A stretch of 64,000 nucleotides of DNA from [Phialemoniopsis] sp. UDSM-2020 (taxonomy: Eukaryota; Ascomycota; Sordariomycetes; Thyridiales; Thyridiaceae), in contig JAEILZ010000009.1 of NCBI GenBank assembly GCA_018873225.1, positions 1,789,501-1,853,500 on the forward strand, in the 5' to 3' direction. Below are positions 1-10,670 of this stretch, piece after piece (positions within the stretch are counted from its first letter, which is position 1; every line of letters begins with the position of its first letter). The notes under the pieces are model-generated. The model did not search any database, was not told where the DNA came from, and worked only from the letters and a program-made list of their open reading frames with translations. A program made the translations under genes and the position numbers.

Positions 1-753
1 TGGACATGGCCTGATGGCTTCGATTAGCGAAAGCTTCTTGGCCATCCCGGCGTATAGATAAGCCTCTCATTGGGTTGCTGGCTCGCTCATCCATCCTGGT
101 CCATCAGCCACCTACTTCCCGTCCCAGGAATCTCCCCATGGGCTTGCGACTAAAACGAGCTGACAGAATGACAAGTTGAAACTGCAGGAACAAGCCCAAA
201 TAAGCTTGTTTCCAAAAGCCTCTGACTGACGGGCTGTCCCGCAGTCTGGACTCGTGGCTCTTGAACAGCCCATCTTCACCTTCCAGCTGGGCCCTTTTTG
301 CAGCCACCGCCCAATAGCCTTCACAGAAGAAGCAAGTTTCAGAGCCAACAATCCCCGGGAGTGAGGGAACCCGGTCCTTGTCCTCCACACAATGGCCCTG
401 CCTATGCGCCTGCATGGCTGCACAAGGCATATAGGCAAGGGGTGGCCTCCCTCGTGAGAGGCCCGCCGGTCTTGCTCTGCACGTGGTCCTATACGTTGCA
501 CAACCTTGAACTAGACGTTGGGACGCTCGAAATCATGTGCTCTCGGCCCGTCCCCCATGCTTTCGGTTCGCGGCACTTGGGGCAGGAGGAGGGTATATTT
601 GGAACCAGCAGGGGTTCACTCCTTGTTCCCTCCCTTCGTCTATCCAAACCCATCCAGTCGTACATGCAATGTCTATCTGATACCTGCACAACCGACCTCG
701 AGAGAATCAAGTTTATTTTCGCTCGTCCCTGATCCTTGCTCAAAATCCGACAT
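1..753. other. Intergenic, downstream of hydantoinase gene
   Basis: Short open frames occur on both strands, but none has family motifs or convincing codon bias. I see no gene. The stretch next to 754 should hold the 3' UTR and polyadenylation region of the minus-strand hydantoinase gene. Confidence 0.5.
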
Positions 754-3700
754 CTATGCACCATCTCCAAACTCGCTGATCACACTCTTGGGGTTGGTGT
801 ACTCGCCCACGCTGACAAAGGGCATGTCGAGTTTGAAGTTGTCTGGTCCGCCCACTTTGAGGCCCTTCTCCGTCTTCCACAGCGGATGCGCCGGCATCGC
901 GATCACATTGACCCTGAGCCCGTAACGCAGCTCCTGCGACCCTATCGCCTCACCGTCTTGGCCGAGGATCGAGATGAGGTCAGGCACCGTACACACGACC
1001 TCCCGACCTTCGGCCGACCCTTCCTCGTCTGTAAAGGCCGCATACAGGTACTCGTTCTGGAAGGGGATATACATGTGCTGCGCCCTCGGGTTGCTGGACG
1101 TCAGGGGCGCAACGTTGCCAGCCCCAGCACCCTCGCGCTCGTCGCTGCTGAGCGGAGCGATGAGTACGCTGCCCATGGTGTAGCCGCGCCCAATGTCGCG
1201 CTGGACGTCGACGATCTTGCCCGTGAAGAGCAGCTTGCCCGGGTTAATGTCGAACTAGAAGGAGATGTAGCCAGTGATTAGCAAGGAGAACCCGAAGAGG
1301 ATGCCTCGTGCGTCTTTCTGACAAGGGGATCCCGGACTTACGATGGCGTCAACGTAGCTCGTCTTGTTCTTACGTGCCATATGCACTGCACGCCCCAAAT
1401 ACCAGGCTTGAGAGACGGTGTTGGGTACGGCCAACTCCTTGATCACGTTGCCGGGCAAAGGACGCGCGCAGACGGCGCAACTCAGGCCTAGCTCGACTGC
1501 CGTTGTGCGGAGCATCGTCTCGATGCGGGCTGGGGACTCGCCATTCTGTAGATCGAACCTATCAGCTTACTATGGTTTTCCTTCCTATAGCATTGGCGTG
1601 CTATATGATGTTGGCAAGGTGACTTACCATGACGACCGAGCAGTTATCTCTTCCGTCCGCCAAGACCACCGGGCAGATCGGTTGGTCGTAGACGTACATC
1701 GTAGCTGCGAGGGAGCCCTATATGTCAGTATACTAGTCATCATTGTGCGAGTTAGAGGTCACATACTGTGATACATGGTGGGATAAGCCCTGCCCATACC
1801 ATCCGCGTCGACAACGGGGATATCGTACTTGACACTTGTTGGGAATGCACTCAGGCCGTTCTGTCCACCACTGCCATCCTTGTCAGTGACAGTCCCTATT
1901 CTGCAATAACAGCCCTCACTAAGTAAGCATGGGACAACACATACATCTCATCCGACACGATCCCAGCCACGGTCGCGATGCCCATGATCTTGGTCAGCGT
2001 GTCGATGCCCAGGCTCATCTCGCCGCCGCTCGAGATGCGCTCGCTGCTGACGCTCGGGGCGCCGTACCACGCCCCGAAGGCCACTAGGTCAGACTCCTTG
2101 AGGACGGACGGGTCAATGACGCGCATCTTGCCCGGGCCGGCGGCGCGCAGCGTGTCGACGCTCTTGAGGAACTCGTGGTGCGTCGGCCCGCCTCCGCCCG
2201 TGCCCAGGACGCCCGCCCCGGTGCCGATGAACTCGAGGTCGACTTCGGACGGGTACCACACGCCGGCGCGCACCTCAGGCCGGTAGCTCTCGAGGTCGAC
2301 CTTGAGCGAAGGCCGGCAGCTCGGCTCCAGCGCGTCCGGCACGGCGACTTTCTCCCCCTCGAGCTCGTCGTCTCCATCCTCCTCGACGGCACTTACCGCC
2401 GTCTCCCCGTGCTGCCTGGTAGACTGCAGACTCGCCTCGTCCGGCACGGCTAGCTTGCCCACGGCGCGCACCTGTATCCTCGTCGCCCTGTTGCTGACGT
2501 ACTGCAGCGGCACCTTGGCCACGTCGACGATCTGCACCGTGCTCCGGTCAGCACCCTTCTCCACGGCCTGCTCGACGGCCCGGGAGCACGCCTCTGCTAG
2601 CACGGCCTTGTCATCTCGCCCCTCGAGGATCTCGATCTGATCCACCTCGCCCGTGACCTTGGCGATGGCCGCCCCGACAGCGTTGGCCGCCCCGTGGTGG
2701 ATCGGCCGCACGCACTCCGCCACGCCCTCTAGAATTCCTTCTTCCTCGACCAGTACCGACCCGCCGCCCACGAGCAAGACGTGCACCGGCGCCGCCGACA
2801 CCTTCATCTCGTCGACGACGGCCTCGAGCATCTTCTTTATGCGCAGGCGTGCTTTGCTCACCGTCTCGGATGGGACATCAGCCACAAGGGAGGCGTCGCC
2901 GAGCCCCTGAGGCGCTTTACCGGAGGCGACGGCGACGTCGGTCGCCGTGAGGGTCGGGCCGCCGAAAACGCGGGCCTGCGTCGTGAGATAGTGGCCCACC
3001 GAGGCCGGGCCGATCTCCACCTCCCCCGTGTTAGTGACGGAGACCTTGGATCCGCCGCCCAGCCCGATGGATTTGACTTCGGGCATGGAGAAGGCCGTCC
3101 TGACGCCCCCGACCTCGACGAACCCGGGGGCCTGGCGGGGGAATCCAGAGGGGAGCAGGGCGCACACGTCCGTGGTCGTACCGCCAATGTCCACGACTAA
3201 GACCTGCGGCGGCTCCTCCTCGGTCCCTTCGGTGGTATCCGCCGCGACGACGCGAGGCTTGTCCAGCCCGGCCAGGAACGCCGCGCCCGTCATGCTGTTG
3301 GTCGGACCGCTGGCGAACGTCTTGATGGGGAACTCGGCCGCCGCGTCGGCGCCGATGAGCGTGCCGTCGTTCTGCGACAGGTACAAGGGCGTACCCGACA
3401 GGCCGAGGCGCGCCATGGCGCGCTTGAACCCGGCGATGGCGCGCCGCGCCGTGCGCAGGATCGCCGCGTTGAGGATGGTCGCGTTCTCGCGCTCGAGCAG
3501 GCCAGGCCCGCCGACCTGGCCGGAGCACACGACGTCAAAGGCCGGCGGCTGCTTCTTGTCGCCGGAAGAAGGGGTGATCAGCCCCTCGGCCGCCACCGTC
3601 TCGAGCATGATCTCGCGGCACCGGCGCTCGTGCACTCCCGCATGGTCGAGCGAGGCGAACACGCCGACGAGCGCGACGGCCCGGATCCCGGAGGCCACGA

Positions 3701-4151
3701 TCTCCCTTGTCGCCCGCCGCACGGCGTCCTCGTCCAGCGGCGCGATCTCGCGCCCGTCGATCTCGAGGCCTCCGGGCAGGTACCGCACGCCTCCGTCGAG
3801 TATGCGCCTCAGCCCGACGGGGAAGTCGCTGAACGGCGGGATCTCGCGCGTGAAGGGCCCGCAGAGGCGCACGACGGCGACGCGCTCGAGGCGCCGGGCG
3901 TCGGCCTCGACGAGGGCGTTGATAAAGTGCGTCGTGCCGATGGTGACGGAGAGCAGGCGATCCCTTGCGGCGCCGATCCCGGACTGCGCCAGGACGGCGG
4001 CGATGGCGGCCTCGATGCCCGAGGTGATGTCGGGCGTCGTGGACGACTTGTACGAGGCCAGCACCCCGCGGCCGGGGGAGTCGAGGGCCGTCATGTCGAG
4101 GAGGGCGGCGTCGGTGTTTGTGCCGCCCACGTCGACGCCGATGCGATACAT
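754..4151 (-). CDS. Hydantoinase/oxoprolinase-DUF917 fusion protein
   Basis: Proposed exons on the minus strand are 4151-1945, 1870-1767, 1704-1628, 1545-1342 and 1254-754, giving 1030 aa. The N-terminal half is an ASKHA-fold hydantoinase A/oxoprolinase region. It starts with a phosphate-binding loop near residues 5-17 (DVGGTNTDAALLD) and has a second one near residue 318 (DIGGTTTDV). From about residue 625 it becomes DUF917, with a Gly-rich GTGAGVLGTGGGGP and VVDADGMGRAYP encoded in exon 2. Fungal members of this fused family are usually about 950-1040 aa, so the length fits. Family members act in ATP-dependent opening of hydantoin or 5-oxoproline rings, but the substrate here cannot be read from sequence. 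The third acceptor is inferred: CGCAG at 1705 keeps the frame open, while the nearer ATATAG leads to a stop. Confidence 0.9.
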
Positions 4152-5029
4152 CTTGGGTAGTGGTAGTGATACCGGGGAGGAGATGGAATCGTCTATCTCG
4201 TCCGTCTAATTCTATTGCACTGATCTTGAAATGACAACTACACCGTCGTCAATACCGCCAGATGCACAAAGCAACGGATTGTAGAAATAAGATCAAGGTC
4301 GTATGCATATGAGGGGTGTATTTGTCCCCGTCCGGGTGCGTCTTGTATCACGTCTTAAATACATCCGGAAGCTCCCCTCCAAAGCCGATGGCAAGCCCCG
4401 CGGACTTTATCATGGTCTCTCATCTCCGCAAACCTCCCCACATGGCCTTTAGATACTCTGTGCGTCCAGGGACCAGTGATGAAGTGTTGGAGAGAGGAGG
4501 CAGATGCTTGATGGTTGACCGATCGGCCAACTTCCCACGCCGATCGGCGGAGCCTGGTTTCGCTGGTGTTAGTGCCGCTTATCTCTCTATGCTCCAGCAA
4601 GCTGTCAAGCCGCAAATATCCTCGTCACTAATGAAAATCAAGAAATTGCATATTATCGCAGAATCATCATTCATCAGACTTGTCCAGCCGTTTCTCGGAG
4701 CAAGTGTTTTTCCAAGGGGTGACTTGTTCGTGGTTCAAAGTCTGAATATTGGAGAGACCAGAATATTTGTTTCACGAGATATCAATAAAGCTTATGGTTC
4801 AAAAAAGTGTTTCTACCATTTTGACGATTCTAATACCCTAGCTCTACCACAGCAGGCAAAGACTCAACGTCTAAATACGTGTAGCGTAGGTCCAAGCACT
4901 ATCTGTGTTGTGTGTGTATGAGGCACATGAAACCGAAAAGACAAAACCGATGCACCTCTTGTGACAGACTTTCCCAAAGCAATGCTTCTTTGCATAAACA
5001 ATTCCATACCCCAAGCTCATGGCTCATAT
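4152..5029. other. Intergenic: hydantoinase promoter and UBA1 3' flank
   Basis: Upstream region of the minus-strand hydantoinase gene and 3' flank of UBA1, also on the minus strand. It becomes AT-rich from about 4600 to 4900. The longest plus-strand frame (4316-4921) begins at GTG and shows no motif, so I do not call it. Confidence 0.5.
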
Positions 5030-8000
5030 CTACCTGATCTTGACCTTGATGTAGGGGACCTCGACATCCTCTCCGTCGACATCCTCCGTGACCACCTCAA
5101 AGATGACCTCCTTCTGGTGCTCCGGGATAGGCTTCTTCGAGATCATCTCCACCAGCTGGCTCAGCTTGAGGCTGTAGCGCTCCTTGAGCTTGGCCGGCGG
5201 GAAGAACGAGGCGTACAGCAAGCTGACACCCGAGCTCAGCATGGAGATGCTGAGACCGCGCTTCTCAAAATCGTCAATGAGCTCACGCAGGGTGATGTCG
5301 GAAAGCTCGAACCGATCCCAGATCTTGTCAAGCGTGACCTTGCCGTTCGGGCCCTTGTACTCGACCTTGGGGCTGGCAATGGGCTCACTAAAACCAAAGA
5401 AAGGCAGCGCCAGGTTGATGAAGCCGTTCTTGTACTGCTCGATGTCATCCTTGCCATCTATAATCTTGTAGTGCTCCAAGATAACCAGGCCAGTGACCAG
5501 CGCAGTCGTGGTGGCAATCGCAGGAATGATCTTGCCAGCAATGAACTTGGTCTTGTGGCGATCGGCAGTCTCGATCTTGTAGTTCTCTGCACGCAAGTTG
5601 CTAGCAGCAGTGATGAAGTCGATGTGGTGGTTGGTATCGTCGTCCTTCTCAAACTCGACAGGAGCGAGCTTGAAACCAGCCAGTGAGCTGGGCTCGGGAA
5701 TGTCATTCATGATCTGCTGTAGCTCCGCATTGTCGTCAAACGAGCTACCGCCAGCGGGGGCGTTCGGGTCCTTGTATAATTAGCATTTTGCTTTTCTGAG
5801 CCACATGAACGGGGCGCAACTTACAGGGTCCTTGTCGTCGGCCTGGATTTTGACGCCCGGGTCGGGCGAGAAGTCGGGGACGATGGTGTTATCAAGAGCA
5901 GCCAGGTACGCAGCCTTATCCTTATCCTGGAGGTTGATGTTGTAGTTGAAGGCGTGAAGGTTGGTGGCGGCGACGAGGAAGCCGAAGTGGGTCGGGTTAG
6001 AAGGGTCAAACTTGATCGGGTCCGGGGCTCGCTTCGGACCGGACCAGAAGGGCGTGCCGGTGGACGAGACGGAGTCCTTGGGGAAGTTGAACAGCAGCTG
6101 CTGGATGGCGTTGTTATACTGCTTCTCGAACAGCATGCGCGCCCAACTGACACAATCCTCGAACGACAGGGGTCGGTCATTCTTGAGGTAGTCCCGGAGC
6201 ATCTCAAGAGTAGCCTTCTCATTTCCGCCTTGCTTGAGGGTACCCTCAATGTAGTTGGGCAAGGTCAGGTACAAGTTGACCGTCTCAGCAGGCTTGACGA
6301 AGCATGTGTCGAAAAGCTCACGGGCCCATGCAATAGTGTGCTCAATCTTGTTGGGGAAGCTGCGGAGAGTGCACATGGGGAATGATTGCTCTGGCGGGTC
6401 CTGAGATGACGAGTAGGACTCGGTCAGGTTAGGCAAGACGACCTGAGTGTTTCCCTTGGTGCCCAGGGTTCCACTCTCCAGAAGAGGCTTGTGGAAGAAG
6501 ACACACCGCCGGTCGACGTACGTCCTCGCCTCGACGTTGTCAAGAGCATTGGTGACACCATCTAGATCCTCCCAGAACTCCTCATTGAAGATGTGCTCGG
6601 TATCGGGGCTGACTCGGTCCTTAAGGCACACAATATGTCCCTTCAGGTCAGGGTTCATCAGCTGCACCGCCTCCGCCGCGCAATCGCTCTTCATCTTGCC
6701 CACATCTTTTGCACGGAACAGGAACTGACGGTTGAGGTTGCTCTTCTCGATATTGTCCATATCAGTGATGGTGATCTTGCCGTTGGGTCCGGTGCCGAGG
6801 CCGATCATGGCAAAGTTCTTGAGCATCTCGCAGCCGATGGCGCCCGCACCAACCAGGAATTGCTTCTGGTTAGACAGCTTCTCCTGGTACTCCCTGCCAA
6901 AAACGGCAATCTGTCCATCATAGCGCGTTCCTTGGGGCTTGCAAAGTTCCTCCGAACGCGCAAAGTTGGTGGGAACAGACTCGAGGGAGTCAAAGTACAG
7001 CCACTGCTTTACGGGGTGGAACTTTCCCGAAACGGCCTTCAGAACCTCCTGTGCGGTCACACCTCCGAAGAACGCAGCCATGGGATTCAGATCGCCCATC
7101 GCCTGATAACTGAGCTCGGTGAGCACCTTCTCGTCGATCTCGATCTGGAGGCCCTCGGCCTTGCTGAATGCCTTGGCCGAGTTCACGAGAACGGCGGCGT
7201 CCTCCGCGTTCATGGGGCGAGGTAGGCGGCCGTGGGTCTGAACGTATGCATGTAGTGCTTGGAATCCAATATGAAGCTGCTGAGGCCGCTCGAACTTGGC
7301 ATAGTCGGTCATAACAAACTCTCCAGGGTCCTTGATCGCCTCAGAGATGGTCTTGAAGTCGATGAACTTGGGCATCTTGACCTGCTGGTACAGGCCACCA
7401 CGCTTGTACTGGCCGAGACCAGAGACATCGCCAATGGAGAAGGTATAGGGGCCCTTAACAGTAACCTTCTTGGGCTCGCAGCCGTTCAGCGCCTCCATAC
7501 CCTCGACCTCGGTAAATGTGACATAGTCTCCATCTTCGAGGCCGTGCCTCGTCTCATCCAGCGCCGAGACCAAGCCCTCCTCGTCAATACCGGCAACAAT
7601 GCCGTTGACAGGGTTTTCGCCCGTTGAGTCGATGATGGTGAAGTTCTTGCCAAAGTCGCAGAACAGGGAGCCGAAAAGGCCAAAGGTGTCGGCGACAACA
7701 ACGAAGATGCCCTTGCTGTGGCAGTAGTCACCGACGGCAATCTGGTCTTTGAGGGGAGTGTTGGTCAGAACGACGACCTGGTACTTGTCGAATTGGGAAA
7801 GGTTCTCGTCAAGTCTATGAGCATGTATGTTAGCGAAAGTTCTCGTGAATGATCATTATCGAAAGAGGTAGCGGTGGCGCATCTTACCTAGTGGACTGGT
7901 GGATTTGTACGGGGGTGTAGGCGTTCAACTCGGCAACACGGGGGACGGTGACTTGATCCCGGGGCTTGCCGACATCTTCGGGTCGCAGGAAGAATTGGGA

Positions 8001-8403
8001 GGAAAGGTCGGCGATGGCAACGGGGTTGGGGTCGTGCAGTGTCAAGCTCTTGACGCCAGCCAGAGCGATGTTCTTGGCAATCTCAACACCAAGACCCTTG
8101 AGACCGACGATGAGCACATTAGAAGCGCTCATACGCTTCATGGCCTCGTGGCCCAGGACATAGAGCTGGCGACTGTACAAGGACTCGTCGATCTCGCCGC
8201 CGCCAACCACCGACTCGTCGACCTGCATCCTCGTCACCAGGTCGACCTCGGGAAGCCTCTGATTGTCCTAGGTAGAAGGAAAATAGAATTAGTATTGTTC
8301 ACTGTTGTGCAAAACAAGGTCCCGTCGCAAACAAGCCATGGTGGCATGTTTCGCCAGGCAGGGCGGTATGCAAACAGCGAAGCTCAGGAACACTCACAGT
8401 CAT
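5030..8403 (-). CDS. UBA1: Ubiquitin-activating enzyme E1
   Basis: Proposed exons are 8403-8398 (only ATG ACT), 8267-7888, 7814-5825 and 5770-5030, giving 1038 aa. E1 adenylates the ubiquitin C-terminus, captures it as a thioester and hands it to E2 enzymes; it is essential and acts in nucleus and cytosol. The protein opens with the canonical [16 protein letters not shown] block. The inactive adenylation half is followed by the active one ([20 protein letters not shown]) with the ATP/Mg motif [17 protein letters not shown]. The catalytic cysteine is Cys610 in [11 protein letters not shown], equivalent to yeast Cys600. The C-terminal ubiquitin-fold domain ends with [14 protein letters not shown]. 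The very short first coding exon is inferred from the only in-frame AUG beside a good GTGAGT donor. An AUG-less open frame continues upstream (see findings). Confidence 0.96.
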
Positions 8404-9978
8404 GGTTCGCTTCTGGTTCAGAGGCAAGTCGCCGCTGGACAGTTTGCGCTTCCCCAGCTTGACGGTTTGTTCGCAAAGGGTATTCTCAGAGACGAGAACC
8501 CGGTCCAAGATTGCGGTTAGGGGAAAGGGAAGAGGAAGGTGTCGCAAAAGGTCGGGAGCTTGTTGGTGTTCCCCCACTACTGACGTCGCTCGGCGGGGCC
8601 TGTATCTTGCGCTCTCACAGAGAAGGGCAGGCAACGGTCGTCGGAAAAGAGAAAGGAGGAGAAAATAAAGAAAAGAAGGAGACCGATGGAATCGTGATCT
8701 GGTCTCCCTAGAGCGTGTAGAGTTGGTGATGTGTGATGAAGGAGAGATTTCAGCTTTGGTGGTGAGGTCGGCTGTAGTGGGAAAGTCAGGCTGGATTTCT
8801 AAACATGCCGTCAATGCAGCACGGAGAAGCCACAATTAGGACCCACTACCCAGCAACCATTGCTCTGTGCAGGCAGGCAGCACAGGACACCCTGCCTGCT
8901 AACTCGCCAGCTTCAAGCTGACCAGAAGCTTCTGCGGTAGCCTCAACCCCGCCACAAGTACAATCACACCAAATTAAGGCGTAAAAGATACCCCACTTCA
9001 TGAATATGATACATTTGTGTCCTTACTCATGATGTCTCCCGCAACAAAAACCGTTTGTCCAGCATTGATGAGCTTGAAAAGCGCTCGCAAAATCAGATTT
9101 CTAATGGTGAGAGAAGGAAATGTCAGTACCTAGTCATGTCATTTTCTATTCTTCGGGTCTACATTCGTCCACCCATTTTAATATATCGAGGCCAGGGGCA
9201 ATCCCGATAGCTACTAAGTAAAGTAGGCAGTTGCACGATGGCGATGACCAAGATGACCGTACGGCAGTTCTTGCAAACACAGAGATAGCCGAGCCGAGCG
9301 GTGTTGCTTAGAAACAGACCGGAGGGCACACAAAAGGGTCCTCACAAGACCAGCCCCAGTTCCAAAAATAAGGGGACCAAGAGACACATTGTAAAAGAGA
9401 CACACGAGACTGTGCCACCGGGACAGATCTTGATTCGGCTGCCAGCCTCGATCTGGGCGTACGGGCATGCCCCCCGGCGAGACGTCGTCAGCGAATGCTC
9501 CCGAGCGGCCCATCATATAACACCCTTTCATGCCGAGTGCCTGTTCCTTGTGCTGCTCCAGGCTCTCGGCTGCGGGCAAGCATAAAGATGTCCCTGCTCG
9601 GAAGTCTGGGTATGTGTGAGTCGTCGGTCGCGAATGGTGCGACAAACCCACCCCTTTCAAATGCTGTGCAACGGTAAGACGTCTGCGGTGCCTACCCAGC
9701 TTATCAGAATCTTGGGAGCCGTGGCTCGACGTCCCTTGAAGCCGAGATTTGTGATAGCTCACCTAAGCTAGAAAAAGATGCATTCTGAAAGCGAGACGAG
9801 GTACGAAGATCACAGCGTCAAGAGTGTCACAAGCACAATGGAATTAGACTTTGGGTTGTTTTGATCTTGGGATTCGGGTAGATCCCAAGATTAACTACCA
9901 ATCAACCAAGCGAATCCTCCCTCCGCCGGCCAGCTTGGCCGCGACTGCACCCTCGGATCTCCCTTCAATGTGCGTTGT
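8404..9978. promoter_or_regulatory. UBA1 leader/promoter and FKBP12 3' flank
   Basis: About 1.6 kb. The part next to UBA1 (about 8404-8720) is purine-rich on the plus strand, so the UBA1 transcript would have a long pyrimidine-rich leader, typical of highly expressed fungal genes. The rest is the 3' side of the FKBP12 gene. Open frames at 9214-9762 have no motif support. Confidence 0.45.
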
Positions 9979-10670
9979 TTAAGATCGGACATCCTTCAGG
10001 AAAACGTCGCTGGAGAATCGAGTCAGTATCCACAGGCTAGGTGAAGAGGCACATGGATCCAGAGAGACTTACAAGATCAGGTCAGCATTCGGGGGAATGT
10101 GGCCAGTGAAACCCCTAAGGTTGATATCAGTATCTGAGGCGTGCTTCGAGGCAAGCAAGTGAAGAGATTGGCCTTATCCACCACCGAAGGGCGATGGGTG
10201 ATAGGCAAAGGAAGCAACTTACGATGCACCGTAGCCGTAGTCGCTGTGCAAGAAAGTTAGCAAAACGGTCTCAGATTCATACATGCCGGATGCTGGTCTT
10301 ACCTGGAGATGTCAAGGGTAGCCTTCTCGCCGACCTTCATCTGCGTGACGCCCTCATCCCAGCCTAAAGACAGTGTCAGCATGAAATTACTACGGTAAGC
10401 CTCTTCGGAAGCCATACCCTTGATGACCTGGCCAACACCGATCTTGACGATGAAGTCACCACGGCCAACAGAAGAGTCAAACCTGGACATAGCAGATCCT
10501 TGGTCAGTGGGAGGTAACGCGGTTTAGAAGGGCAGAATGGCTTACTTCTTGCCCTTGTTGTCGGGCTTGGAGGTATCCTTGAGCCAGCCAGTGTACTCGA
10601 TGGTCACAGTCTGACCCGGAGAAGGAGTGGCACCATCGCCGGCAGTGGTCGTGTTGACTTTGACACCCAT
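9979..10670 (-). CDS. FPR1: FK506-binding protein FKBP12 (peptidyl-prolyl isomerase)
   Basis: Six exons: 10670-10546, 10482-10418, 10363-10303, 10243-10223, 10114-10073 and 10009-9979, giving 114 aa, including one exon of only 21 nt. This is the single-domain cytosolic prolyl isomerase that binds FK506 and rapamycin. Visible family blocks are the N-terminal GVKVNTTTAGDG, then TIEYTGWL, FDSSVGRGDF, the pocket VGQVIKGWDEGVTQM, DYGYGASGFTGHIPPNADLIF and the end FDVFLKDVRS. The length is normal for the family. Drug-contact residues (Tyr of EYTGWL, Phe and Asp of FDSS, Val-Ile of QVIKGW, Tyr of DYGYG) are present, so the product should be drug-sensitive. The high intron density in such a small gene is notable. 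Confidence 0.97.

Noticed and set aside
3028..4209. 393-codon plus-strand frame
   Set aside because: It is antisense to the first exon of the hydantoinase gene; GC-rich codons keep the opposite strand open, and the translation has no motif.
4316..4921. 201-codon plus-strand frame
   Set aside because: Starts at GTG, lies in an AT-rich intergenic region, and shows no motif or codon bias.
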